This document shows, piece by piece, positions 18,143 to 27,412 of a stretch of DNA of 64,000 bases (within the stretch, counting starts at the first letter, position 1; each line of letters begins with the position of its first letter). The notes below the pieces were generated by a model. That model was given only the letters and a program-made list of their open reading frames with translations, was not told the DNA's origin and ran no database searches. The stretch is from Pseudomonadales bacterium (GTDB lineage Bacteria; Pseudomonadota; Gammaproteobacteria; Pseudomonadales; Halieaceae): assembly GCA_024234735.1 (NCBI GenBank), contig JACKNV010000007.1, positions 110,687 through 174,686 on the forward strand. Direction: 5' to 3'. Position numbers and translations under genes: made by a program.

Positions 18143-18691
18143 TTAGTTGCTCGCGATCCAGGTGGTCATACGCAGTCCCTCGCGTTCCGCCGCCAAGAAC
18201 GGCCCAGCGGGCTCCCCGCACTGATCTGCGCTGGGTCCGGCATCCAGCTCCTGGGTGCCGGCCCAGCTGATTGCTACTGCCACATGCCGGCCGTCGACGG
18301 CCACGCAGGCAAAGGGGCGCACCAAGCCGCCGCCGGCCCGGGAAGTCAATTCACCGTTGAGTATCCGTTCCCACTCCCACAGATCAAAAAACGCACGCTG
18401 CGCCGGCGAACATTGCTGGGACTCACAGGATGCCAGTGGAGCAGGCAACCGGCCTCCAGCGGCCGCACCCAGTCCGGAAACCCGATAGTTCTGCAAAACA
18501 CTGCGGTTGGCCCGCATGCGCTCCAGCAGGTCTACCGCCATGCCGGCAGCCGCACTGCGCTGCACCGCCTGGTAGCCCATGCGCTTGGCGGCCAATTGCA
18601 GCCCCGCCAGGCCCAGGGTGCCCGCGGAAACCAGCAGCAGGGCGATGGCGACCTCGACCAGGCTCGCACCGCGGGCGCTGTGTCGCTTCAT
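18143..18691 (-). CDS. pilV: Minor type IV pilin PilV
   Basis: The protein is 182 aa from the ATG at 18691, which overlaps the fimT stop as ATGA; a GTG 18 bases upstream is less likely. The prepilin motif is SARG before ASLVEVAIALLLVSAG with Glu at +5. Cysteines in SCESQQC and near the C-terminus suggest disulfides. It forms part of the priming complex of the pilus. Confidence 0.9.
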   Translation of the reverse strand: MKRHSARGASLVEVAIALLLVSAGTLGLAGLQLAAKRMGYQAVQRSAAAGMAVDLLERMRANRSVLQNYRVSGLGAAAGGRLPAPLASCESQQCSPAQRAFFDLWEWERILNGELTSRAGGGLVRPFACVAVDGRHVAVAISWAGTQELDAGPSADQCGEPAGPFLAAEREGLRMTTWIASN

Positions 18692-19251
18692 GGCAGGACG
18701 GTAGGGCACCGACCTTCTCCCCTGCCCATACGGGCCCGCCCGACGTTATTCAGCACCACACTCCACGGCTGCAACGGCAGTTCCTGCGGCGGGCAGACCA
18801 ACAGACTGATATTGCGCCGGGAGGTGCCGTCGGGGAGGTAGCTGATCGGCCCCCGGGTGCTGCTGCCACCCGCGAGGTCGGTCAGCGTATACCCCTGCGG
18901 GAGCGGCTCGAAAACCCGGATCAGTTCGTCGCTGCCAGCGTCGAAGCGGCCATTGCGAGCGCTATCGCTGAACACCAGCCAGCCGTTGGCGAAGAGGCCG
19001 TCGCAGCTTGCGTCATCCTCGCCCGGTGCCGGCCGTGGGCAAAGCACCACCGGGTTGTTGCGCATAACGGCCTCGCTGCGCGCCAGGTTGAGCGCGTCGA
19101 GCAGGCGGGTTGCCTCGGTACGCAGGCGGTTGCCATGCTGCAGCGACTGCATCGCCGGCGCGACCACGGTCACGGTGACAGCGAACACCGCCAGGGTGAT
19201 TACCAGCTCGATCAGCGTCAATCCCGCGTTTTGGTTGGATGTCCTGGGCAC
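18688..19251 (-). CDS. fimT: Minor type IV pilin FimT/FimU
   Basis: The protein is 187 aa from GTG at 19251, chosen because GGAGG sits 6 bases upstream. Cleavage is expected at NAG before LTLIELVITLAVFAV with Glu at +5; the GspH/FimT domain follows (ARSEAVMRNNPVVLC). It is first gene of the minor-pilin operon and follows ispH after 118 bases. Whether the operon has its own promoter there or is read from ispH cannot be decided by eye. Confidence 0.9.
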   Translation of the reverse strand: MPRTSNQNAGLTLIELVITLAVFAVTVTVVAPAMQSLQHGNRLRTEATRLLDALNLARSEAVMRNNPVVLCPRPAPGEDDASCDGLFANGWLVFSDSARNGRFDAGSDELIRVFEPLPQGYTLTDLAGGSSTRGPISYLPDGTSRRNISLLVCPPQELPLQPWSVVLNNVGRARMGRGEGRCPTVLP

Positions 19252-19369
19252 GATCTACCTCCCTTGCCGTGACAAGGTAGGCGCGGGCCGCCACAGGCGC
19301 CAGCAGACGCCTGAAGATGGTGAAAAGTGAACGCTAAGGACCCCTGGACGGGGAGATATGGGACGGGAG

Positions 19370-20320
19370 CTAGAGGTTCCTGGCCTCGATACGCAACTCC
19401 CGCGGCAGCGAGAAGGTGACATTTTCCGGGCGCCCGTCCACCTCGACCGGCTCACCGGCACCGAGGGCGCGCAAACCCTCCAGCACCTCGCGCACCAGCA
19501 CTTCCGGGGCGGATGCACCGGCGGTCACCCCGATACGCGATTTACCCTGCAGCCACTGCGGGTCGATATCCCCTGCCCCGTCAAGCAGGTAGGCAGCAGC
19601 GCCCATGCGCTCAGCCAGTTCCCGCAGCCGGTTGGAGTTCGAACTGTTGGGGGAACCGACTACCAGCACCAGGTCGCATTGCGCCGCCAGTTGCTTGACC
19701 GCGTCCTGCCGATTCTGGGTGGCATAGCAGATATCATCCTTGCGCGGCCCCTGGATTTTCGGAAAGCGCTGGCGCAGCGCTTCGATGACCCGCGCGGTAT
19801 CGTCCATGGAAAGCGTGGTCTGGGTGACATAGGACAGCCGGGCGGAGTTGCGCACCACCAGCGAGGCAACCTGCTCCTCGTTCTCAACGAGGTAGATATC
19901 GCCACCGGCAGTGGTATCGTACTGCCCCATCGTTCCCTCCACCTCGGGGTGGCCGCGGTGCCCGATAAGGATGCATTCGCGCCCCTCGGCGCTGTAGCGA
20001 GCCACCTCGATATGCACCTTGGTCACCAACGGGCAGGTAGCGTCGAACACCTTGAGGCTGCGGCGCGAGGCCTCGGAACGCACCGCCTGGGAAACCCCGT
20101 GCGCACTGAAAATGACGATACTGTCGTCGGGCACTTCATCAAGTTCGTCCACGAACAGCGCGCCCCGGGAACGAAGATCCTCCACCACGAATTTGTTGTG
20201 CACCACCTCGTGGCGTACATAGATCGGCGCGCCGAACACCTCCAGGGCACGGTTGACGATATCGATAGCGCGATCCACACCGGCGCAAAAGCCGCGCGGG
20301 TTGGCCAGCAGCACTTCCAT
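19370..20320 (-). CDS. ispH: 4-hydroxy-3-methylbut-2-enyl diphosphate reductase
   Basis: The protein is 316 aa. It carries the three cysteines of the [4Fe-4S] cluster at C12, C96 and C198, and the catalytic HPEVEGT segment. IspH makes IPP and DMAPP from HMBPP, the last step of the MEP isoprenoid pathway. Its ATG shares one base with the fkpB stop (TGATG). It belongs to the conserved ileS-lspA-fkpB-ispH order. Confidence 0.97.
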   Translation of the reverse strand: MEVLLANPRGFCAGVDRAIDIVNRALEVFGAPIYVRHEVVHNKFVVEDLRSRGALFVDELDEVPDDSIVIFSAHGVSQAVRSEASRRSLKVFDATCPLVTKVHIEVARYSAEGRECILIGHRGHPEVEGTMGQYDTTAGGDIYLVENEEQVASLVVRNSARLSYVTQTTLSMDDTARVIEALRQRFPKIQGPRKDDICYATQNRQDAVKQLAAQCDLVLVVGSPNSSNSNRLRELAERMGAAAYLLDGAGDIDPQWLQGKSRIGVTAGASAPEVLVREVLEGLRALGAGEPVEVDGRPENVTFSLPRELRIEARNL

Positions 20321-20775
20321 CAGTGCAACTCCACCGGTTCGACCCGGTGCACGAGCACGTCGAACAGGATACTGCGCCCCGCCAGGGGATGGTTGAAATC
20401 GACGGTGACCTGCTCGTCGTCATGGGCGACCACCATTCCGGGCAATTCGCCACCGCTGGCATCGGCAAAGGAAAACACCAGGCCGATCTCCAGTTCACTG
20501 TCGTCATCGAACTGCGCGCGGGGAATGCGTTGTACGTTGTTCTCGTTGGGCTGGCCAAAGGCGTCCTCGGGAGGCACGGTGAATATCTGTCGCTCCCCCG
20601 CGGACATGCCAAAAAGCAGCCGCTCGAAACCGGGCAGCAGGCTGCCATCGCCCACCTCGAAATCAACCGGGTCGCCCCCGAAGTTGGAATCCACTTCCGA
20701 GCCATCTTCCAGGCTGACTGAAAAATTCAGGAAGACCCGGGTTCCCTCGCTTACCGCCATATCGCCATTTGTCAT
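20320..20775 (-). CDS. fkpB: FKBP-type peptidyl-prolyl isomerase (SlpA-like)
   Basis: The protein is 151 aa from the ATG at 20775, which overlaps the lspA stop as ATGA; the upstream open frame lies inside lspA. FKBP core residues are visible: NFSVSLEDGSEVDS, then GDGSLLPGFERLLFGM, and the inserted IF domain near EDAFGQPNENNVQRIP. It is a cytoplasmic cis-trans prolyl isomerase and chaperone of the SlyD/SlpA group, without the His-rich metal tail of SlyD. Confidence 0.93.
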   Translation of the reverse strand: MTNGDMAVSEGTRVFLNFSVSLEDGSEVDSNFGGDPVDFEVGDGSLLPGFERLLFGMSAGERQIFTVPPEDAFGQPNENNVQRIPRAQFDDDSELEIGLVFSFADASGGELPGMVVAHDDEQVTVDFNHPLAGRSILFDVLVHRVEPVELH

Positions 20776-21284
20776 CCCGTGGGCCGCTCCCGTTTCACCT
20801 GTTTGCCGCGCTGTCCTGAAAACAGGCTGTCGAAAATCATCAGTGCCGCCCCCACGCTGATGGCGGCATCGGCGAGATTGAATGCGGGGAAGAAATATCC
20901 GGCATAATGCACCGATATGAAATCCACCACGTGACCCAGCACCAGGCGATCCCATAGATTCCCCAGGGCACCGCCCAGTATCATCGCCAGGGCCACGGCC
21001 AGCAGCTTGTCTTGCCGCGGCATTTTATACAGCCATACCACCAGGGCCAGCGAAATGGCCAGGGCCACCGCACTGAAAAAATAGCGCTGCCAGCCACCGG
21101 CATCGCTGAGAAAACTGAAGGCCGCGCCGGTATTGTACTGCAGGGTGAGGTTGAACCAGGAAAACACCTCCACCGGCCGCCCGTAATCCAGTGATCCCTC
21201 TGCCAGCAGCTTGGTATACTGATCGAGCGCGATCACCAGCAGCGCGAGCCCATACCATCGCAGGCTGTTCCAGCCACTACGCAT
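20772..21284 (-). CDS. lspA: Lipoprotein signal peptidase (signal peptidase II)
   Basis: The protein is 170 aa from the ATG at 21284. Four transmembrane segments are apparent, and the two catalytic aspartates lie in GGALGNLWDRL and FNLADAAISVG. It cleaves prolipoproteins before the lipidated Cys in the inner membrane, including BamD encoded in this window. It overlaps the ileS stop by 8 bases. Confidence 0.96.
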   Translation of the reverse strand: MRSGWNSLRWYGLALLVIALDQYTKLLAEGSLDYGRPVEVFSWFNLTLQYNTGAAFSFLSDAGGWQRYFFSAVALAISLALVVWLYKMPRQDKLLAVALAMILGGALGNLWDRLVLGHVVDFISVHYAGYFFPAFNLADAAISVGAALMIFDSLFSGQRGKQVKRERPTG

Positions 21285-24081
21285 AGCGACGCAGTTCCCC
21301 GTCTCCAAACACATTTTCCACGCAACGGCTGCACAGTGTCGGGTGCGCTTCAAGCTGCCCGACTTCCGGGCGGCGGTGCCAGCAGCGCTCGCACTTGTCA
21401 TCGCCGCTGGCCACTACCTGCAGGCGCAGCCCTGCCAGTTCGGTGACAGCGGCGTCCGCCGGCGCCTGTTCCAGCGGCGCCAGCCGCGCCGAGGAGGTAA
21501 TGAGTACAAAGCGCAACTCGTCTCCCAGCTCCCGCAATTGCTCCAGCAGCTGTGAGTCCGCATACAGGGTGACGGCCGCATCCAGCGAGCCGCGCAGTTC
21601 ACCCGCTCCGCGGCGGGCCTCCATCTCGCGATTGACAGCGGTGCGCACCGCCATCAGTTGGCGCCAGTATTCCCGCCCCATGGCCTCACCTTCCTGCAAC
21701 GACTGCAGAGCGGCATACCACTGCACCAGAAACACCGATTCGGGGCGCTCCCCGGGCATATTTTCCCAGATCTCTTCCGCGGTGAAACTCAGGATGGGGG
21801 CCACCCAGCGCACCAGGGCCTCGGCAATCATGAACATGGCGCTCTGCGCGGAACGACGCGCCAGGCTATCTGCCTGGGTGGTGTACTGGCGGTCCTTGAT
21901 GACGTCCAGGTAAAAGCCGCCAAGGTCGACGGCACAGAAGTTGTGCAGCTTCTGGTAGACCTGGTGGAACTGGAAGCTGTCGTAGGCAGCCCTCAATTCC
22001 GCCTGCAGCACCGCGGCGCGATCCACTGCCCAGCGATCAAGGGACAGCATGTCCCCGAAGGGCACCATGTGGACGGCGGGGTCAAAACCCTCCAGGTTGG
22101 AAAGCAGGAAGCGCGCGGTATTGCGGATACGCCGATAGGAGTCGGCAGTGCGCTTGAAGACCTCGTCGGACACGGTCAGCTCGCCACGGTAGTCGGTGGC
22201 GGCCACCCACAGGCGCACGATATCGGCGCCCAGGTCGTTCATCGCGGTCATGGCGGGGACGATATTACCGAGTGACTTGGACATCTTGCGACCGTCGGCA
22301 TCGACGGTAAAGCCGTGGGTGAGCACGCCGCGGTAGGGAGCGGCGCCATCGATGGCTGTGCCGGTGACCAGCGAGGACTGGAACCAGCCGCGGTGCTGGT
22401 CGGAGCCCTCCAGGTATAGATCGGCGGGCTTGCGCAGCTCCTCGCGGCGCTCCAGCACGCTGACGTGGGTCACACCGGAATCGAACCACACGTCGAGGGT
22501 GTCAGTGACCTTCTCGTACACATCGGCCTCATCGCCCAGCAGCTCGGCTGGATCCAGCTCGAACCAGGCGTCGATACCCGACTCCTCCATGCGCAGGGCG
22601 ACCTGCTCGATCAGCGCCTGGGTATCGGGGTGCAGCTCGCCGCTCTCCCGGTGGACGAACAGGGCGATGGGCACACCCCAGGTGCGCTGGCGCGAGATAC
22701 ACCAGTCAGGGGCACCGGAAACCATAGCGGTAATCCGCGCCTCGCCCCACTCCGGGTGCCACGTGACTTTTTCTATCTCGGCGAGCGCCCTGGCACGCAG
22801 GCCGTTCTGGCTCATGCTCACGAACCACTGCGGGGTGGCGCGAAAAATGATCGGCGTTTTGTGGCGCCAGCAATGGGGGTAGGCGTGTTCGTACTGCTCG
22901 GCGTGCAGCAGGACGCCCCTCTCCTCCAGCATCTGGACGATCACCGGATTGGCTTTCATCACGTGCTGGCCGGCGAAGTACTCGGTGCTATCCAGATAGA
23001 TACCGTTGCCACCCACCGGGTTGTATACCTCCAGGTCGTACTTCTGGCCGACCTGGAAGTCATCGGCACCGTGGGCCGGGGCCGTGTGCACCGCGCCGGT
23101 ACCCGCCTCGGTGGTGACGTGCTCGCCGAGGATCACCGGCACCCGCCGCTCGAGGAAGGGGTGCTGCAGCAGCTGGTTTTCCAGCGCGGCCCCCTTGCAG
23201 CGGCCGAGTATCACCGGTTCGCCGAGGCCGAAACGGGCGGCGCAGGACGCCGCCAGCTCCGCCGCCACCAGCAGGGCGCGGCCCGCGCCCTGGATCAGCA
23301 CGTAGTCCAGCTCCGGGTGCAGGCTCACGGCCATGCTCGCGGGCAGGGTCCAGGGCGTGGTGGTCCAGATGGGAATGGCGATCTCGCCCACATAGTCGCT
23401 GCCGCAGGCCGCGTTAATGGCCGCGGCGTCCAGCGCCGTATAGGCCACGTCAATTGCAGGAGAGAGCTTGTCGGCGTACTCCACCTCGGCCTCGGCCAGG
23501 GCGGATCCGCAATCCATGCACCAGTGCACCGGCTTGAAGCCCTTGAGCAGGTGGCCGTTGGCCGCGATGCGGCCAAGGGCGCGGACGATATCCGCCTCGG
23601 TCTGGAAGTTCATGGTCAGGTAGGGGTTGAACCAGTCGCCGATCACGCCCATCCGCATAAAGGTTTCGCGCTGCTTGTCCACCTGTCGCGCGGCATAGTC
23701 GCGGCACTTCTGGCGAAACTCGGCGGGGGTGACCTTCACCCCGGGCTTGCCGACTTTCTTTTCCACATTGAGTTCGATAGGCAGCCCATGGCAGTCCCAG
23801 CCCGGCACATAAGGGGCATCGAAGCCGTCCAGGGTCCGCGATTTGACGATGATGTCCTTGAGAATCTTGTTGACCGCGTGCCCGAGGTGCAGATCACCGT
23901 TGGCATAGGGCGGGCCGTCGTGGAGGATGTATTTGGGCCGCCCGGCGCTCGCCGCGCGAATTTTTCCGTACAAATCCATCTCCTGCCACTGTTGCAGACG
24001 CTGTGGCTCCCGCTGGGACAGGCTGGCCTTCATGGGGAAGGCCGTGCGGGGCAGGTTCAGGGTATCTTTGTATTCACTCAT
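21277..24081 (-). CDS. ileS: Isoleucyl-tRNA synthetase
   Basis: The protein is 934 aa. The class I signature HIGH is HLGH at 65-68 (PYANGDLHLGHA) and KMSKS is present (GRKMSKSLGN, about 600). The large editing (CP1) domain lies between them. The C-terminal zinc finger CERCWHRR...CSRCVENVFG is present, as in type 1 bacterial IleRS. It charges tRNA-Ile. It begins 21 bases downstream of ribF. Confidence 0.98.
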   Translation of the reverse strand: MSEYKDTLNLPRTAFPMKASLSQREPQRLQQWQEMDLYGKIRAASAGRPKYILHDGPPYANGDLHLGHAVNKILKDIIVKSRTLDGFDAPYVPGWDCHGLPIELNVEKKVGKPGVKVTPAEFRQKCRDYAARQVDKQRETFMRMGVIGDWFNPYLTMNFQTEADIVRALGRIAANGHLLKGFKPVHWCMDCGSALAEAEVEYADKLSPAIDVAYTALDAAAINAACGSDYVGEIAIPIWTTTPWTLPASMAVSLHPELDYVLIQGAGRALLVAAELAASCAARFGLGEPVILGRCKGAALENQLLQHPFLERRVPVILGEHVTTEAGTGAVHTAPAHGADDFQVGQKYDLEVYNPVGGNGIYLDSTEYFAGQHVMKANPVIVQMLEERGVLLHAEQYEHAYPHCWRHKTPIIFRATPQWFVSMSQNGLRARALAEIEKVTWHPEWGEARITAMVSGAPDWCISRQRTWGVPIALFVHRESGELHPDTQALIEQVALRMEESGIDAWFELDPAELLGDEADVYEKVTDTLDVWFDSGVTHVSVLERREELRKPADLYLEGSDQHRGWFQSSLVTGTAIDGAAPYRGVLTHGFTVDADGRKMSKSLGNIVPAMTAMNDLGADIVRLWVAATDYRGELTVSDEVFKRTADSYRRIRNTARFLLSNLEGFDPAVHMVPFGDMLSLDRWAVDRAAVLQAELRAAYDSFQFHQVYQKLHNFCAVDLGGFYLDVIKDRQYTTQADSLARRSAQSAMFMIAEALVRWVAPILSFTAEEIWENMPGERPESVFLVQWYAALQSLQEGEAMGREYWRQLMAVRTAVNREMEARRGAGELRGSLDAAVTLYADSQLLEQLRELGDELRFVLITSSARLAPLEQAPADAAVTELAGLRLQVVASGDDKCERCWHRRPEVGQLEAHPTLCSRCVENVFGDGELRRYA

Positions 24082-24102
24082 AAATAAAATGCCAAGAAAG
24101 TA

Positions 24103-25035
24103 TCAGTGCCCGGCAAACCAGGCCCGCGTATTTTCTATATCCTTTGCGATGTTTTCCCTGAGCTCATCCACTGAGCCGAACTTCTTTTCATCCCGCAACT
24201 TGTGGCGGAAGGTTACCTCTATGTGTTGGCCGTACAGGCCGATTTCCCGATCCAGCAGGTGCACCTCCAGGTTGGCCTTGATGCTGTCGTCGACAGTGGG
24301 GCGCACGCCGACATTGGCCACCCCCAGGGCGCCCTCCAGGCCGGCGCCACTGACCTCTACCGCGTACACGCCGCACAGCGGTGCCCGCAGACGCCGCAAC
24401 TCCAGGTTGGCGGTCGGCGTGCCCAGGGTCTGCCCCAACTGCCGTCCGTACACCACCTTGCCGGAGATGCTGTACGGCCGCCCCAGCATGCGGGCGGCCT
24501 CGGCAAAATCCCCCTGCTCCAGCGCCTCGCGGATGCGCGTACTGCTCACCCGCTCACCGTTTATGGACAGCGTCGGCGTGGGCCGTGCCTCGTAGCCGTA
24601 GCGCGGCCCCAGTTGCCGGATGAACTCCAGGTCCCCTTCCCGGTCGTTGCCGAACCGGAAGTCATCGCCCAGCACGACATAGCGCACCCCCAGCCCGGCG
24701 ACGAAGATATCGTCGACGAACTGTTGGGCGGACATGCCCCGCAGGCGCTCGTCGAAACGCACTCTCAGCAGGCGATCCACGCCCAGTTCCCGCATCGCCA
24801 TGAACTTTTCCCGAAAGCTCATTATCCGGGCAGGCGCCTTGATCGGGGAAAAATACTCCCGCGGCAACGGCTCGAACACGATAATCGTCGAAGGGAGCGC
24901 CAGTTCCGCCGATTTGTCCAGCAGGTGCCTGATAACCGCCTGGTGCCCCAGGTGCACACCGTCAAACGCCCCGATTGTCACCACGCAGCCGCGGTGTCGA
25001 GGCCGCATGTTGTGCAGGCCGCGGATCAATTCCAT
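24103..25035 (-). CDS. ribF: Bifunctional riboflavin kinase / FAD synthetase
   Basis: The protein is 310 aa from the ATG at 25035; a GTG 15 bases upstream is an alternative. The N-terminal FMN adenylyltransferase domain has TIGAFDGVHLGHQAV (nucleotidyltransferase HxGH motif) and INGERVSSTRIREAL. The C-terminal riboflavin kinase domain has GRQLGQTLGTPTANL. It turns riboflavin into FMN and FAD, the latter used by IlvI among others. It sits between murJ and ileS as in most gammaproteobacteria. Confidence 0.96.
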   Translation of the reverse strand: MELIRGLHNMRPRHRGCVVTIGAFDGVHLGHQAVIRHLLDKSAELALPSTIIVFEPLPREYFSPIKAPARIMSFREKFMAMRELGVDRLLRVRFDERLRGMSAQQFVDDIFVAGLGVRYVVLGDDFRFGNDREGDLEFIRQLGPRYGYEARPTPTLSINGERVSSTRIREALEQGDFAEAARMLGRPYSISGKVVYGRQLGQTLGTPTANLELRRLRAPLCGVYAVEVSGAGLEGALGVANVGVRPTVDDSIKANLEVHLLDREIGLYGQHIEVTFRHKLRDEKKFGSVDELRENIAKDIENTRAWFAGH

Positions 25036-25147
25036 CGGGTCAGGAGACACTCAAGCAAACCAAACGTCCGAGTATAGCGAAAGCGGCGCCACTAGCCTAT
25101 GTCTGGCGAATCAGGGAAAGGGTAAAAATGCCGGGATGACCGGCGCC

Positions 25148-26767
25148 TCAAAGTGCCGAAGGGCGCCGCAGATGGCGCAGCCTGGTGCCCAGCAGAAGGT
25201 GGATGGACAGGTAGGCTGCCGCCCCGGCACAACACACCATGGCTATTTCCAGGACGCGGCGCTGCCAGTCCCAGGCCAGCCAATCGACCGGGTCCCGGGA
25301 CAGCAGCACGACGGTCAGGGCCATTCCGGAAGTGGCGACCAGCAAGCGGGCGGTATAGCGGGCCCAGCCCCCATGGAAACGGTATACGCCATCGCGCAAC
25401 AGGCCCCGCAGCAGCAGTCCGGCATTGAGGAAGGCCGCCAGGCTGGTAGCCAGCGCCAGCCCGACATGGCCAATGCTCCAGTAATGCATCAGGGGCAGCA
25501 CCAGCGCGATGTTGAGAACCATGTTCACGACCATGGCGACAATACCGATCTTCACCGGGGTCGCCGTGTCCTTGCGGGCGTAGTAACCGGGAGCAAGCAC
25601 CTTCACCAGCATGAAGGCCACCAGGCCGAGGCTGTATGCCTGCAGGCTCAGGGCCGACATGGCGACGTCGCGGGCACCCAGTTCACCGTACTGGAACAGG
25701 CTGATCAGGATGGGCTGTGCCAGCAGCACCAGGGCCACGGCAGCGGGCACCCCGATCAACAGCACCGCGCGCACCGCCCAGTCCAGGGTCAGGCTGAAAT
25801 CGTCCTCCCGCTCGGCGGCACGGTGGGCGGACAGGTTGGGGAGGATGACGGTGGCGATGGCGATACCGAATACCCCCAGCGGCAATTCGGCCAGGCGATC
25901 GGAATAGTACAGCCAGGAAACGCTGCCGGTGGGCAGGAAAGACGCCAGCACGGTGTCCAGCAACAGGTTTATCTGGCTGACCGACACCCCGAACAGGGCG
26001 GGCACCATCAGCTTGAGAATACGGCGCACACCGGGGTGCCGGGTATCCCAGATGGGTCGGGGCAACAACTCCAGCCGGTACAGGGAGGGCAACTGGAACA
26101 GCAACTGGATGATACCGGCAAAAAACACCCCCCAGGCCAGGGCAAATACCGGTTCGGCAAACCAGGGAGCGGCCACCGTGGCGGCAAAAATCAGCGACAG
26201 GTTGAGAAAAACCGGGGTAAATGCCGGCACCGCAAAACGCCCGTAACTGTTGAGTATGGCGCCACAGAATCCGGTCATCGAGATCAGCAGCAGATAGGGA
26301 AAGGTGATGCGGATCATCTGCGCGGTCAGCTGGAACTTCTCTCCCTGGTCGATAAACCCCGGGGCAAACAGCGCCGCGACCAGCGGCGCGGCGAGCACGC
26401 CCAGGGAGGTGATCAGCAACAGGGAGCCACCCAGGACACCCGCCACCCGGTCGACCAGGGCCCTGGCAGCGACGATGCTGCCCTCCTCCTTGTAGTCCGC
26501 CAGCACCGGCACGAAGGCCTGGGAAAAGGCCCCCTCGGCGAACAGGCGCCGCAGGAAGTTGGGAATCTTGAACGCCACGAAAAACGCATCGGCATTGGCG
26601 GTGGCGCCGACGAAGGCCGCTATGACCACGTCGCGCACCAGCCCCAGCACCCGCGAAAGCATGGTCATCGCGCCGACCAGGGCGCTGGAACGCAGCAACC
26701 CGGGGCTGTGCCGCGGACCGACCGGAGGGTCGGGCGGAAGGCTGGATGCGGGATCGGAGGCGGACAT
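25148..26767 (-). CDS. murJ: Lipid II flippase MurJ
   Basis: The protein is 539 aa, with about 14 hydrophobic segments. The family N-terminal region (SRVLGLVRDVVIAAFVGA, then NADAFFVAFKIPNFLRRLFA) is unmistakable; it includes the conserved arginines of the central cavity. It moves lipid II across the inner membrane during peptidoglycan synthesis. About 110 non-coding bases separate it from ribF. It follows nudF by 27 bases. Confidence 0.97.
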   Translation of the reverse strand: MSASDPASSLPPDPPVGPRHSPGLLRSSALVGAMTMLSRVLGLVRDVVIAAFVGATANADAFFVAFKIPNFLRRLFAEGAFSQAFVPVLADYKEEGSIVAARALVDRVAGVLGGSLLLITSLGVLAAPLVAALFAPGFIDQGEKFQLTAQMIRITFPYLLLISMTGFCGAILNSYGRFAVPAFTPVFLNLSLIFAATVAAPWFAEPVFALAWGVFFAGIIQLLFQLPSLYRLELLPRPIWDTRHPGVRRILKLMVPALFGVSVSQINLLLDTVLASFLPTGSVSWLYYSDRLAELPLGVFGIAIATVILPNLSAHRAAEREDDFSLTLDWAVRAVLLIGVPAAVALVLLAQPILISLFQYGELGARDVAMSALSLQAYSLGLVAFMLVKVLAPGYYARKDTATPVKIGIVAMVVNMVLNIALVLPLMHYWSIGHVGLALATSLAAFLNAGLLLRGLLRDGVYRFHGGWARYTARLLVATSGMALTVVLLSRDPVDWLAWDWQRRVLEIAMVCCAGAAAYLSIHLLLGTRLRHLRRPSAL

Positions 26768-26794
26768 CGGGGTGGGGGAGCGGGACGGCGCCGC

Positions 26795-27412
26795 TCAGCG
26801 CCAGCGCTGGCGCAACTCGGCACCGTGAATCTGCAGCCATTGCAGGGCAATCAGGGTATGGCCGTTGGGTACCCGGTCGCGCGCCAGCAGTTCCAGGGCC
26901 GCTTCACGCGGCACCCCGTGCACCAGTATATCCTCGCCCTCTGCTGCCAGGCCGTGAATCCCTCCCACGGATGCCCGGCTGACCCGACCGCAGAACAGGC
27001 GCACCTGCTCGCTGCAGGCACCGGCGCTGGGCAGCACGGTGGCGATGGGGACCAGTTCCGACATCTCGCACCCCGCCTCCTCCAGCGCCTCGCGGTGGGC
27101 GACGGATTCGTCGTCCTCCCCTTCCTCGACCACTCCGGCAACCAGCTCCAGCATCCAGGGGCTCGCCGGACCGCGCAGGGCGCCAGCGCGAAACTGCTCG
27201 ATCAGGACCACGCTGTCGGTCTCGGGGTCGTAGGGCAACACGCCCACCGCATCGCCGCGCTCGAAAACTTCGCGCACCTGGGGCTCGCTCCAGCCCCCGC
27301 CAAAGCAGCGGTACTGCAGGGTGAGCCGGCGCACGCTGAAGTGCCCGGAAAAAGCTTCCTCGTCGCCGAGAATGCGCACATCCTGGGCGCCAAAGGTCAG
27401 CTCCAGGTTCAT
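26795..27412 (-). CDS. nudF: NUDIX hydrolase, ADP-ribose pyrophosphatase-like
   Basis: The protein is 205 aa. The Nudix box is complete: G-x5-E-x7-REUxEExGU is read as GVVEEGEDDESVAHREALEEAG. The downstream SEQVRLFCGRV and the N-terminal layout resemble NudF, which hydrolyses ADP-ribose to AMP and ribose-5-phosphate; substrate assignment is by family resemblance. Its ATG shares a base with the pyrB stop (TGATG). Confidence 0.88.
   Translation of the reverse strand: MNLELTFGAQDVRILGDEEAFSGHFSVRRLTLQYRCFGGGWSEPQVREVFERGDAVGVLPYDPETDSVVLIEQFRAGALRGPASPWMLELVAGVVEEGEDDESVAHREALEEAGCEMSELVPIATVLPSAGACSEQVRLFCGRVSRASVGGIHGLAAEGEDILVHGVPREAALELLARDRVPNGHTLIALQWLQIHGAELRQRWR

Noticed and set aside
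19294..19313. CAGGCG/CGCCTG inverted repeat between ispH and fimT
   Set aside because: The stem is only 6 bp with no T-run; not enough to call a terminator.
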